Source of the DNA: an uncultured Oscillospiraceae bacterium
Lineage (GTDB): Bacteria; Bacillota; Clostridia; Oscillospirales; Acutalibacteraceae
Direction: 5' to 3'
Length of the DNA stretch: 23,497 nucleotides
Assembly: GCA_900549755.1 (NCBI GenBank)
Contig: URPQ01000027.1
Coordinates: forward strand, 1 to 23,497
Below, one piece after another: positions 15,165 to 22,808 of the stretch; the stretch's first letter is position 1, and every line of letters begins with the position of its first letter. The position numbers were made by a program, and so were the translations under genes. The notes beneath the pieces are model-generated. The model had not been told where the DNA came from. It was given only the letters and a program-made list of their open reading frames with translations, and did not search any database.

Positions 15165-16964
15165 TTAGAATAAGTCGGTTATATTCCGTCCTGTTTTTTC
15201 GGCTATTAAAATTATATTTTCAAGCTTTGGGCATCTGAATTTCTTACTATTAATGTTTTTTCTCCAAGATTCAATGGCAGACACACCGAGATTTAATTTC
15301 TCTGCGGCTTCGTCAATGTTTTCAAAACTACCAAGAATAACATGGTAGCATTGATGAGCTACAGCTTCTTTATCGCATTTTTGATATCGTTCCAAAAGCT
15401 CCTGCAAGTCAAATATATCTCCGCCGGTGACTTGCTTCAGAGCATCGTATTTGTTTTCCTGCGTGACGGTTGTTCCGCTGTCTGTCATCGCAACGAAGTG
15501 TACGCTTTTCCAATCGTTTGGAATAAGATACGGACTGTGCGTTGAGTAAATCACCTTGATGCCTCGGCTTTCAAGCTGGAGCAGCTCTTTCAGAACCTCT
15601 TTTTGCGCAAGGGGATGAAGCATGGCGGCAGGCTCGTCAATAATAAACAGGTCGCCGCTTTCGAGTGTATTCTTCATAAAATAATATGTGAAATACCACC
15701 GTCTGCCGGCGCTTGTCGAATTCAGGTCAACGATTTCACCGCTTTTTTCGTGCAGCAGTATTGCCGGGATTTTCCTGTCGGACCGTTCGACCGAAATGCG
15801 GTCATACATGCCGTTTTCAAATTCGGGAATGTGTTCATTGAGGTATTTTTCAAATTCATTCAATGCAACTTCGGACAGAGAAAAATCTTTGTTTTCGCTG
15901 ATCTGTTTTTGAATTTCATCTTTATCGGGACCGGTATAAACTCGGTTTAGATATGTTTGCAGAATCACGCGGGATCTATCGCTCCGGAAATACTCGCGCT
16001 CCTGTTTCTCTGTTTTGAAAATGACCTCGCTGCTTTCATTCCGCAGGAAAGCACATTTTGCGCCGACGCAGTTTCGGACTTCACGGATAAATTTATAAAA
16101 TATACTGCTGTTATCGGGAATTATTTGATCGTCAGTTAAGGCGGCTTTCAATCGCTTTGCCCGTTCGTCCAGTTCATGCAGCAAGACAGTGATTTTCTCG
16201 CAGGATGCTTTTGTTGCCTTGTTGATTTTTGTAATTTCCCGCTTTATCGCCGCTTCATTGACTGTAATGAATTTCTCCTCAAATGGGGCTAAATCGGGTT
16301 TTACATAGCGGAGCTTGAAGGACAGGTATTTCGAGTCATTTAAGCCATAATAATCGACATATCCGAATTTCATAAAGCTCTCTTCGGCAGCGAAATTCTG
16401 TTTAACAGAGTTTGCAAACTTTTCGGCTTCCTTGATCACCAATTCGACCCGACTCTTGAGAAAATCATAATTTGTCGTTGAATTTTTGAAATTTATGATC
16501 TGAAGCCCCTGTAACGGATGTTCATTTTCACCGTACGCAATTTTGTTCAGCTGCTTTGTATATGTATCCAGAGCGTCTTTCAATTCGCCTGCAAGTTCGA
16601 AGATTTCGTCGATTTCCATTCTTAAAAGCGGAATTAGACATTCCGACTCGATTCGGTTTATCTTGCAGTCTTCTCCGGAGCAGGCAGCAAATTCGCATTT
16701 TTCGTCAATGCTTTTACCAGGGAAAAGCCTCTCGACATCTTCCTTTTCAAGGCGGATATGCACCTTATAACTCATCGGCAGTTCTCTGCGCGGTCCTAAG
16801 TAATTGCCGTTTGCCTCCGTAATGGCACTCAGTGCTTCCAAAATGTTGGTTTTTCCGCTTCCGTTCTTGCCGATCAGCACGGTCGGCAATCCGTTATAAT
16901 AGTTTATTTCAACCGGTTCTTTTATCGACTTGTAATTTTTAATTTCGATTTTTGTTATTCTCAT
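15165..16964 (-). CDS. SMC/OLD-like AAA ATPase with a C-terminal HTH-like tail
   Basis: About 599 residues. It starts MRITKIEIKNYKSIKEPVEI, the usual beginning of RecF/OLD-type ATPases, with Walker A GKNGSGKT at 32-39. The ATP site is completed near the C-terminus by TSAGRRW (signature-like), LFIIDEP (Walker B, about 439-445), an HP D-loop and STHSP (H-loop, about 474-478). The middle is long and partly coiled. No TOPRIM domain follows. Residues 547-599 look like a Cro/CI-type helix-turn-helix (NIDEAAEKLNLGVSAIESWR; CPKLENIILIAEKTGRNITD). The start is set by GGAGG five bases before the ATG at 16964; a longer frame from 17042 lacks such a site. It follows fic and shares its operator boxes. A defence or toxin-antitoxin role is inferred. 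Confidence 0.85.
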   Translation of the reverse strand: MRITKIEIKNYKSIKEPVEINYYNGLPTVLIGKNGSGKTNILEALSAITEANGNYLGPRRELPMSYKVHIRLEKEDVERLFPGKSIDEKCEFAACSGEDCKINRIESECLIPLLRMEIDEIFELAGELKDALDTYTKQLNKIAYGENEHPLQGLQIINFKNSTTNYDFLKSRVELVIKEAEKFANSVKQNFAAEESFMKFGYVDYYGLNDSKYLSFKLRYVKPDLAPFEEKFITVNEAAIKREITKINKATKASCEKITVLLHELDERAKRLKAALTDDQIIPDNSSIFYKFIREVRNCVGAKCAFLRNESSEVIFKTEKQEREYFRSDRSRVILQTYLNRVYTGPDKDEIQKQISENKDFSLSEVALNEFEKYLNEHIPEFENGMYDRISVERSDRKIPAILLHEKSGEIVDLNSTSAGRRWYFTYYFMKNTLESGDLFIIDEPAAMLHPLAQKEVLKELLQLESRGIKVIYSTHSPYLIPNDWKSVHFVAMTDSGTTVTQENKYDALKQVTGGDIFDLQELLERYQKCDKEAVAHQCYHVILGSFENIDEAAEKLNLGVSAIESWRKNINSKKFRCPKLENIILIAEKTGRNITDLF

Positions 16965-17009
16965 ATAAACCTCCGTAAGCAATTGAGGAGTGTTTTCATA
17001 CTTACCACA

Positions 17010-17037
17010 GATATAACTTTGGGGAACGAATTTGCAA
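17010..17037 (-). promoter_or_regulatory. Candidate promoter of the ATPase gene
   Basis: On the minus strand TTGCAA (17037-17032) and TATATC (17015-17010) lie 16 bases apart, about 45 bases before the ATG. The hexamers are only fair matches. The GGGGAAC operator box at 17021-17027 sits between them, as in the fic promoter. Confidence 0.5.
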
Positions 17038-17061
17038 TTCACATCAAGACTTGTTCCCCAA
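17019..17061. promoter_or_regulatory. Operator pair TTGGGGAACAA upstream of the ATPase gene
   Basis: TTGGGGAACGA (17019-17029) and TTGTTCCCCAA (17051-17061) are inverted copies with 25 bases between their GGGGAAC cores. One copy lies in the spacer of the proposed ATPase promoter and the other upstream of its -35. The fic upstream pair has almost the same geometry (26 bases between cores). Confidence 0.75.
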
Positions 17062-17073
17062 TATAGATAATGC

Positions 17074-18018
17074 TTAGTGCTCTATGGTTTTCCAACAGCG
17101 TTCTTTCATAAAGCCCGCAATAACAGAGGGGTCTTCGCCTTCATAATACTTCACGAGCAGTTTCTTGAACTCCGGCACTTCGCTTTCGGGAATGACCAAA
17201 AAACCTCCGCCGTGAGCAATAAGATAATGATTTGCAAAGATAACAGAAGCGCGCTTATTGCCATCCAAGAATATCTGGGTCTTCATGCAGTAAAGACAAA
17301 GCCTGATGGCAATATTGACGGCATCATCCTCTTCCTCGATGATCTCAAGAATTTTGTCTTTCACATCCGATTCATTCGGCAGGGGCGGAACATAAGACGA
17401 ACCGCCTATGGTAACCGGAACGCCGCGGATTCGACCGCCTTCCGCAAAAAAGCCTTCATTGACAAGCCTTGCAATATGACTGAGCATATAATAGTCGGAA
17501 CGGCTGGCAACTACATCACGGTCCAAAATAAACTCCCATGCGTGTTTCAAATTCAAAATTTTCTGCACGTCGGTAGCTGTCATACCGGATACTTTTCCGT
17601 TCTCTATGATCTCTTCCGTCTGAGGAAAAGAAGTTGCAACACCCTCCAAAACAGCCTGATCATAGATATTCATTTTCATATTGGCACGCGCAAAGGCAAT
17701 GTTGTTTATAACATCGGCGGAAAGGGCATCCTCGGAATAACCGGCTGCGGCAAGTTGCTTTTCAATGCTGCGAAGCGACTTTCTGATTTCACGGGCTTCT
17801 CTGGCATTGCGCAAAAGCAGATTATACAGTTCTTCGGTATATGCACCTACATAAGTAGATGTCTGTTTTCCTGCTACGCGCTTTCTCACATAAAGGTATT
17901 TCCCATCGCCGCGCTCTTTGATTTCGGGTGTGCCGTCATAAGGCATTAAGCTCAGTCTGGCATTGAGGTCGGCTCGACTTCTGAGCAATTCCTGTATTTC
18001 ACTATATTGTACTGCCAT
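17074..18018 (-). CDS. Fic-domain protein with Gln in place of the catalytic His
   Basis: 314 residues. Fic proteins transfer AMP or other groups from nucleotides to target hydroxyls. The Fic motif is QIFLDGNKRAS at 248-258, so the position of the catalytic His is Gln, while the anion-loop DGNKR remains. An N-terminal region at about 100-165 (VLEGVATSFPQTEEIIENG; MTATDVQKILNLKHAWEFI) matches the helical part of class II Fic proteins, where a Glu (here E125) can block the ATP site. Residues 1-90 form an extra Arg/Lys-rich domain (KYLYVRKRVAGKQTSTYVG). GGAGGAG lies before the ATG at 18018. A consensus promoter and three operator boxes precede it. It may be a non-AMPylating subfamily or use another chemistry; activity cannot be read from sequence. 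Confidence 0.88.
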   Translation of the reverse strand: MAVQYSEIQELLRSRADLNARLSLMPYDGTPEIKERGDGKYLYVRKRVAGKQTSTYVGAYTEELYNLLLRNAREAREIRKSLRSIEKQLAAAGYSEDALSADVINNIAFARANMKMNIYDQAVLEGVATSFPQTEEIIENGKVSGMTATDVQKILNLKHAWEFILDRDVVASRSDYYMLSHIARLVNEGFFAEGGRIRGVPVTIGGSSYVPPLPNESDVKDKILEIIEEEDDAVNIAIRLCLYCMKTQIFLDGNKRASVIFANHYLIAHGGGFLVIPESEVPEFKKLLVKYYEGEDPSVIAGFMKERCWKTIEH

Positions 18019-18032
18019 TGCAGCTCCTCCTT

Positions 18033-18100
18033 TTGGGGAACAATTCTTTTAAACATTATATCAGAATGTTCCCCAACAGTCAATAAGCATTGGGGAACAA
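18033..18100. promoter_or_regulatory. Three TTGGGGAACAA operator boxes upstream of fic
   Basis: TTGGGGAACAA at 18033-18043, its inverse TGTTCCCCAA at 18067-18076, and TTGGGGAACAA at 18090-18100. Core centres are 33 and 24 bases apart. They lie near +10, between the -35 and -10, and just upstream of the -35. Binding by a repressor would cover the promoter completely. Confidence 0.82.
18055..18083 (-). promoter_or_regulatory. Strong sigma-A promoter of fic
   Basis: On the minus strand TTGACT (18083-18078) and consensus TATAAT (18060-18055) are separated by 17 bases. The predicted start is near 18048, about 30 bases before the ATG. The central operator box occupies most of the spacer, implying tight repression. 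Confidence 0.85.
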
Positions 18101-18264
18101 TTTTGAAAGATAATCTTTAATATTTATCCCCAATCTTGCGAATACACAATATAGTATGCCCTGATTTCAGAAGCAGCAGAAAATATGATCCTGCTTTGCA
18201 TCCCTAATACTTTTGGTGGTTGTCCAACGAGGACTTCTTCGGCAGAAACAAAGTATTCCGCGTT

Positions 18265-18816
18265 TCATTTCATGATCTTTTCAAAGCGGAACATTTCATC
18301 GGGACCCTCATCGGGTGCTGCTTTTCCGTCTTCCTTAGGCGGATTCGGCTCCGGGTGCATGGCGGAGAAAAACTCAACGGCGTGAAAACCGCATTTGTTG
18401 ATATAAAAATGGATATTGCGCTTTTCAAAATATGGTGTGCAGGTCGCCCAGACCTTGGTTTCAGGGTGCAGAGCTTCCACGGCAAGCCAAGCGCCGTAGC
18501 CGATGCCTTTGCTGTGTTCCTTCGGCGAAACGAAAAGAAGCTCCAGCTCGTTGTGATGTGTCTCTTTGTCGATTTTCAGCACTACACCGCCAACCTTTCT
18601 GCCATCATACAGAATTCGATATGCCTCGCTGGCGGGCGCATCAATGCTTTGCTCAATCGTCGCACGGGAAATGATTTCGCCGTCCTCCTCAAAATGATCG
18701 TCCCGCAACCCGAATTCTTCCACTGCGCCGTACTTGAAAGACTCCTGATTATCAAGGATGAACTGCTCACGATCCTCCGCTTCCAGCGGGGCAAGGGTTA
18801 CTTTTGTGTTGTTCAT
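18265..18816 (-). CDS. GNAT-family N-acetyltransferase
   Basis: 183 residues in the acetyl-CoA-dependent GNAT family. The core is visible as RILYDGRKVGGVVLKID (beta-4), NELELLFVSPKEHSKGIGYG (beta-4/5 and the acetyl-CoA pyrophosphate loop, here HSKGIGYGAW) and RNIHFYINKCGFHAVEFF near the C-terminus. The substrate is unknown; this shape is common to enzymes acting on amino groups of small molecules or proteins. GGAGG precedes the ATG at 18816. A longer frame to 19125 is rejected because its extra part overlaps a plus-strand remnant and lacks a ribosome binding site. The gene lies directly after a terminator-like hairpin whose T-run touches its ribosome binding site. Confidence 0.88.
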   Translation of the reverse strand: MNNTKVTLAPLEAEDREQFILDNQESFKYGAVEEFGLRDDHFEEDGEIISRATIEQSIDAPASEAYRILYDGRKVGGVVLKIDKETHHNELELLFVSPKEHSKGIGYGAWLAVEALHPETKVWATCTPYFEKRNIHFYINKCGFHAVEFFSAMHPEPNPPKEDGKAAPDEGPDEMFRFEKIMK

Positions 18817-18826
18817 ATGTACCTCC

Positions 18827-18867
18827 AAAAAAATAAAAAATACCCGGTCATTACAAAGTAATAACCG
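18827..18867 (-). terminator. Terminator or attenuator hairpin ahead of the GNAT gene
   Basis: On the minus strand CGGTTATTAC and GTAATGACCG (plus-strand 18858-18867 and 18845-18854) form a 10-pair stem with one G-U and a 3-base loop, followed by GGGTATTTTTTATTTTTTT. The T-run runs straight into the GNAT ribosome binding site. No intact minus-strand gene lies just upstream, so it may be an attenuator. Confidence 0.6.
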
Positions 18868-19129
18868 AGCGCACTCGACACCTAATCCGCTACGCAAGCC
18901 GTGAAGAACTGAGCGAAGCCATCTGCAACAAATATCATGTGGCGGACGATAAAAGCAACAGGAAAGACATCCCCGATGGCAGTTTCCGTGTAGAGGAAGC
19001 CATGGCGGAACGGCACTATTCAAGCAAAAAGGCGGCGGCAAGGCACAAAGGATTACGGACCAATCTCGGTTAGGACGGTGGTACGATGTGATAGATACAC
19101 TTCTGCGGCATGAGAAAAAGCACAAATAA
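18868..19129 (+). pseudogene. Frameshifted C-terminal fragment of an unidentified protein
   Basis: A plus-strand reading frame without a start codon encodes YASREELSEAICNKYHVADD and SNRKDIPDGSFRVEEAMAER before TAG at 19071. In the adjacent frame it continues as LGRWYDVIDTLLRHEKKHK to TAA at 19127-19129. The amino-acid composition looks genuinely coding, so this is likely the 3' end of a mobile-element gene broken by a frameshift and 5' truncated. No family is recognised with confidence. It lies between the GNAT gene and the ABC operon terminator. Confidence 0.5.
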
Positions 19130-19135
19130 CAAAAC

Positions 19136-19167
19136 TGCCCGAGAGCGAAAAACTCTCGGGCAATTTT
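19136..19167. terminator. Bidirectional terminator at the end of the ABC operon
   Basis: TGCCCGAGAG (19136-19145) and CTCTCGGGCA (19153-19162) form a perfect 10-bp stem. T-runs follow on both strands (TTTT at 19164-19167; on the minus strand GTTTTG). It lies about 40 bases past the stop of the last ABC gene, which is its main client. Confidence 0.85.
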
Positions 19168-19204
19168 ATAATCATGTCACACCTCACAAACGCGAGTAAC
19201 GGTT

Positions 19205-20944
19205 TTATGCCTTTGCGAGCGTCCAGCTCCGGCTCTCGGTCTGAAGCCGTACCATATGAGCGAAGATGCCGCCCGCTTGCAGCAGCTCTGCGGGAGAGCC
19301 CTGCTCGGCTACCGCGCCGTCACTCAGCACCACGATCCTGTCCGCGCCCGAAACGGTACGCATCCGGTGGGCGATGATGAGGACGGTTTTGTTTTTGATG
19401 AGGCGGGAGAGTGCCTCCTGAATGGCTGTTTCGTTTTCCACATCCAGGCTGGCGGTGGCTTCGTCCAACAGAATGATGGGCGCGTCCTTCAGAAAAGCAC
19501 GGGCGATGGAAATGCGCTGACGCTCGCCGCCGGAAAGCTCGCAGCCGTTCTCACCGATGTTGGCGTTCCAGCCGTCGGGGAGCTTTTCTGCGAACCTGTC
19601 CACATTGGCGAGCTTTGCCGCCGCGATTACTTCTTCGTCCGTCGCGTCCTTACGACCGATGCGGATATTCTCCAAAATCGTATTGTCAAACAGCGTGACA
19701 TCCTGGAACACGATGGAATAGAGGCTCATCAGCTTTTCCGGATCGATTCCGGAGATATCCATGCCACCTACTGTAATTGTGCCCCGGTCAATGTCCCAGA
19801 ACCGCGCCGCCAGGCGGGAAACGGTAGTTTTACCTCCGCCGGAGGGTCCGACCAGCGCCGTGACCTCTCCCTGCTTTGCCGTAAAGGACACATCCCGAAG
19901 CACCGTTTCGCCGCTCTGATAAGAAAAACCCACATGGTCGAACACAATGTCACAGTTCCGATTGGTAAGCTGTTCGCTTCCGGTCTGCACGTGGCAGTCC
20001 AGAATCTCATTCATGCGCTCGATGTTGCTGTTGGTGCCGATGATGGCGGCAAGGTTCTGCAGGGTACCCTCAAGCGGGTCATACAGGCGGGACACCACCA
20101 AAAGGAACATAAAGAAGGTCAAAACATCCAGCTCACCCTTTACCAGCAGAGCCGCGCCCGCAAGGGCGGTGGTGGCAATACCCAGCCGCAGGACAAGTCC
20201 CGCGGAAACCACAAAGACAGCCGTTCCCAGCTCGCTCCGGACGAGGCGGCTTTCTACGGCACGGATTTTCTTTTCCAGTCCCGAAAGGTATCTCTCCTCG
20301 GCATTGTTGGCTCGCAGATCGGGCATCGCTTCCATGCATTCCTGAATACCGTCCTCGCAGGCGACCTTCGCCGCCGTTGCTTTGCGGGAGAGTTTTTTCT
20401 GCACGTCGGAGGCAAGCAATACGATGGCAAATGCCACGGGCAGCGGCCAGACGGCGGCAAGCGCCATGCGCCAGTTGAAAAACAGCATCGACACGGCGAT
20501 GACCGCAGTGGAGAGGATCGCACCGTACAGCGGCGCGACAAAATGGGATTGGCTCTGCTCCAGCACGGCGCAGTCGTTCATGATGGAGGTAGTCAGGTCG
20601 GCAAGGTCTTTCTTCCCGAAAAAGGACAGCGGAATCTTTCTCAGCTTCTCGGCAAGCCCCACCCGGCGCACACCCGATTCCACATAGGTGACAAGAAAGG
20701 TGTTGTCGTATTCCAGCCGTGTGCAGACAACAATGAACAGTGCTGCCGCGACACAGCCGATCACATAAAACGGAATTCTCCCTGTCGTCAGCGTGCCGTT
20801 CATCATATCGCTCACCAGCCGGTACAAAAGCCCCACCGGCAGAATGAAGGAGATATTTTGCAGGGCACAGCACAAAATTCCTTTGATGTTGTCAATGGCT
20901 CCCTTTCGGGAAAGCGCATAGCGTCTCTGTAAATATTTGATCAT
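19205..20944 (-). CDS. ABC exporter-fold half-transporter, second subunit
   Basis: 579 residues: six membrane helices (about 1-320) and an ATPase domain. ATPase motifs are Walker A GPSGGGKTT, Q-loop VFQDVTLF, signature LSGGERQR, Walker B IILLDEATASLD and the H-loop AHRM. It starts three bases after the preceding ABC gene (TGA-GCG-ATG), with a GGAGG overlapping the upstream stop region, so the two are coupled and probably form a heterodimer. Exporter-fold pairs include drug or peptide exporters and siderophore importers of the IrtAB/YbtPQ type; the nearby metal-linked genes favour the latter weakly. Confidence 0.9.
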   Translation of the reverse strand: MIKYLQRRYALSRKGAIDNIKGILCCALQNISFILPVGLLYRLVSDMMNGTLTTGRIPFYVIGCVAAALFIVVCTRLEYDNTFLVTYVESGVRRVGLAEKLRKIPLSFFGKKDLADLTTSIMNDCAVLEQSQSHFVAPLYGAILSTAVIAVSMLFFNWRMALAAVWPLPVAFAIVLLASDVQKKLSRKATAAKVACEDGIQECMEAMPDLRANNAEERYLSGLEKKIRAVESRLVRSELGTAVFVVSAGLVLRLGIATTALAGAALLVKGELDVLTFFMFLLVVSRLYDPLEGTLQNLAAIIGTNSNIERMNEILDCHVQTGSEQLTNRNCDIVFDHVGFSYQSGETVLRDVSFTAKQGEVTALVGPSGGGKTTVSRLAARFWDIDRGTITVGGMDISGIDPEKLMSLYSIVFQDVTLFDNTILENIRIGRKDATDEEVIAAAKLANVDRFAEKLPDGWNANIGENGCELSGGERQRISIARAFLKDAPIILLDEATASLDVENETAIQEALSRLIKNKTVLIIAHRMRTVSGADRIVVLSDGAVAEQGSPAELLQAGGIFAHMVRLQTESRSWTLAKA

Positions 20945-20947
20945 CGC

Positions 20948-22717
20948 TCAGACCTCCTTTTCCACTTTCCACCGGACGGACTGCTGATAGTCCTGCCACA
21001 TCGTCCCGAACAGACTGTCTTTTTTCCCGGACAGCTCCGCAAAGCTGCCGCTTTCCGAAAGCTGCCCCTCATTCAGCACAAAAATGCGGTCGGCATTCAC
21101 AATCGTGGACAGCCGATGGGCGATCATGATGACGGTACGTCCCTTTGCCAGCGCATTGAAGGCAGCCTGCACCTTCGTTTCGTTGTCGGGATCGGCAAAG
21201 GCGGTCGCTTCATCAAGAATCAGCACCGGCGCGTTTTTGAGCATGGCGCGGGCAATGGCAAGCCGCTGTGCTTCGCCGCCGGAGAGGTAGATGCCCTGCG
21301 AGCCGATGACCGTATGCACACCGTCCGGGAATTTTTCGATGATGTCCGTACACTGCGCCGCACGGAGTGCCGCCAGCACCTCCTCATCCGTAGCATCCGG
21401 CTTGCCCATACGCACATTGCCCAGAATGGTGCCTTTAATCAGATGGCTGCTTTGAAACACGAAGGAAACCGTGTTCATCAGCTCGTTTTTTTCAATCTCC
21501 TTCACATTGACCCCGCCGACGGAAATACTGCCGCTCTGCGGATCAAAGAAGCGGGCAATGAGCGCCGCCAGCGTGGATTTTCCGCCGCCGGATGGTCCGA
21601 CAAACGCCACCGTCTGTCCCGCGCCAATAGAGAGAGAAATATTCTCCACGGCATTTTTTGTGCCGTCATAGCTGAAGGTTACCTGATCCAGCGTCACGGA
21701 GCTGTCCTTCGGATGCTTCGGTGTGCTCGGCTGAGAAAGCGAGGGGCTTTGCAGAACACGGTCAATGCGGGTGATGGCGTCCTGCACGATCATGCCGTTT
21801 TCGCTCATGAACATCAGCTTGGTGAGCGTCAGCGAGATGACCGGCGTGACGATGATGTAAAAGAGCAGGTTCAGCAGCACGCCGCCGTCCGCACCGCCGC
21901 GGGAGAACAGAAAGCCGCCTGCGATCAGAAACACAAACACGCTGTTGACCGCCAGCGTATAGAAGGTCATCGGCCAGCGCATCTGCTTTGTGTATGCGAT
22001 GACCCAACGCTCGTAGTTGTCGATGGCGCCCTTGAATTTTTTGAAGGAGAACACCGTCTGACCGAAGGTCTTGACGACGGGAATCCCCCGCACATACTCC
22101 ACCGCTTCCCCCGACATATCCGCAAGCGCGTTCTGATACTGTGTCATCTTCTCCTGCATTCCCTTACCGGTCATGCTTGTCATCACGGCAAAGGCAAGCG
22201 CCACCGGCACAAGGCTTAAAAGCCCCAGCCGCCAGTCGAATGCCAGAAGAAGCGTCAGAAGTCCCGCAATGGTCGCCACAGCCCTGGCTTTGTCGGGAAG
22301 CTGATGGGCAAGATAGGTTTCCGTTGCGCCGGTCGTTTCCGAAATCGTGCGGCGCAGCTTGCCGCTGCCGAACTGCCCGATTTCCCCAAGCGGAAGCGTG
22401 GCAATATGCTTCGTCATGGCAAGGCGCAGATTGGTGGCGATGCGGAACGCCGCAAGATGCGAGCACATCAGCCCCGCGATGTAGGTAAGCACGGCGGCAA
22501 AGGCAAACGCCACCGCCATCCAGCCGTAGTGCGTCACATGGACGGCGTTTTCATAGTTCGGCGCAACCTCGATGACCTCCCGCAGGATGCGCCAGATGTA
22601 CCAAAACGGCACCAGCGCCAACAGTGCGCCGGCGGCAAGCACCCACGAAAGATAGCTTAGGATTCGGTATGTCCCCGCGTAATCCAGCAGGCGGGACAGA
22701 TTGGATTGTTTTTTCAA
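20948..22717 (-). CDS. ABC exporter-fold half-transporter, first subunit, TTG start
   Basis: 589 residues with six helices (about 15-310) and an ATPase domain: Walker A GPSGGGKST, Q-loop VFQSSHL, signature LSGGEAQR, Walker B VLILDEATAFAD and the H-loop AHRL. The D-loop FADPDNE departs from the usual SLD. The start is TTG at 22717 with GGAGG seven bases upstream. It begins with KKQSNLSRLLDYAGTYRI, similar to siderophore-importing IrtA/YbtP-like subunits, from memory. A terminator-like hairpin and a GTTAG/CTAAC inverted repeat lie between it and the metal-binding-domain gene upstream. Confidence 0.9.
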   Translation of the reverse strand: MKKQSNLSRLLDYAGTYRILSYLSWVLAAGALLALVPFWYIWRILREVIEVAPNYENAVHVTHYGWMAVAFAFAAVLTYIAGLMCSHLAAFRIATNLRLAMTKHIATLPLGEIGQFGSGKLRRTISETTGATETYLAHQLPDKARAVATIAGLLTLLLAFDWRLGLLSLVPVALAFAVMTSMTGKGMQEKMTQYQNALADMSGEAVEYVRGIPVVKTFGQTVFSFKKFKGAIDNYERWVIAYTKQMRWPMTFYTLAVNSVFVFLIAGGFLFSRGGADGGVLLNLLFYIIVTPVISLTLTKLMFMSENGMIVQDAITRIDRVLQSPSLSQPSTPKHPKDSSVTLDQVTFSYDGTKNAVENISLSIGAGQTVAFVGPSGGGKSTLAALIARFFDPQSGSISVGGVNVKEIEKNELMNTVSFVFQSSHLIKGTILGNVRMGKPDATDEEVLAALRAAQCTDIIEKFPDGVHTVIGSQGIYLSGGEAQRLAIARAMLKNAPVLILDEATAFADPDNETKVQAAFNALAKGRTVIMIAHRLSTIVNADRIFVLNEGQLSESGSFAELSGKKDSLFGTMWQDYQQSVRWKVEKEV

Positions 22718-22741
22718 AACGGTTCCTCCTTGATTGTGTTT

Positions 22742-22764
22742 TTAGTTAGTCGAAGCTAACCGAA
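22742..22764. promoter_or_regulatory. DtxR-like inverted repeat before the ABC genes
   Basis: TTAGTTAG (22742-22749) and GCTAACCGAA (22755-22764) resemble the two half-sites of DtxR/IdeR boxes, whose consensus is TTAGGTTAGSCTAACCTAA; the strict repeat is GTTAG with CTAAC six bases apart. It lies about 25 bases before the start of the first ABC gene. It could equally be a small leader hairpin. Confidence 0.35.
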
Positions 22765-22773
22765 CAGCCTTTG

Positions 22774-22791
22774 AAAAGCCGCCGAAGCGGC
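22774..22791 (-). terminator. Terminator-like hairpin after the HMA gene
   Basis: On the minus strand GCCGC-TTCG-GCGGC (22791-22778) is followed by TTTT (22777-22774); weaker outer pairing (CCTTGAA with TTCAAAGG) extends it. It lies 18 bases past the HMA stop, inside an apparent operon, so it may reduce rather than stop transcription into the ABC genes. Confidence 0.7.
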
Positions 22792-22808
22792 GATTCAAGG
22801 CGCATGAT

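Noticed and set aside
17077..17949. 290-residue plus-strand open frame opposite fic
   Set aside because: It is antisense to a clear Fic gene, has no ribosome binding site or family features, and is a codon-bias shadow.
18120..18264. Open frame continuing after the GNAT stop (about 45 codons, SAEEVLVGQPPKVLGMQ)
   Set aside because: A run this long is expected by chance fairly often and nothing suggests stop readthrough; kept only as a note.
18817..19125. N-terminal extension of the GNAT reading frame
   Set aside because: The extra residues (Cys/Pro/Arg-rich) are unlike GNAT proteins, and GGAGG sits just before the ATG at 18816. The opposite strand looks more like real, broken coding sequence.
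19256..20932. 558-residue plus-strand open frame opposite the second ABC gene
   Set aside because: Its length comes from the G/C-rich codon use of the ABC gene; the His/Gly/Arg/Gln-rich composition is typical of a shadow frame.
21116..22219. 367-residue plus-strand open frame opposite the first ABC gene
   Set aside because: Same reason: antisense to a conserved transporter, biased composition, no start signal.
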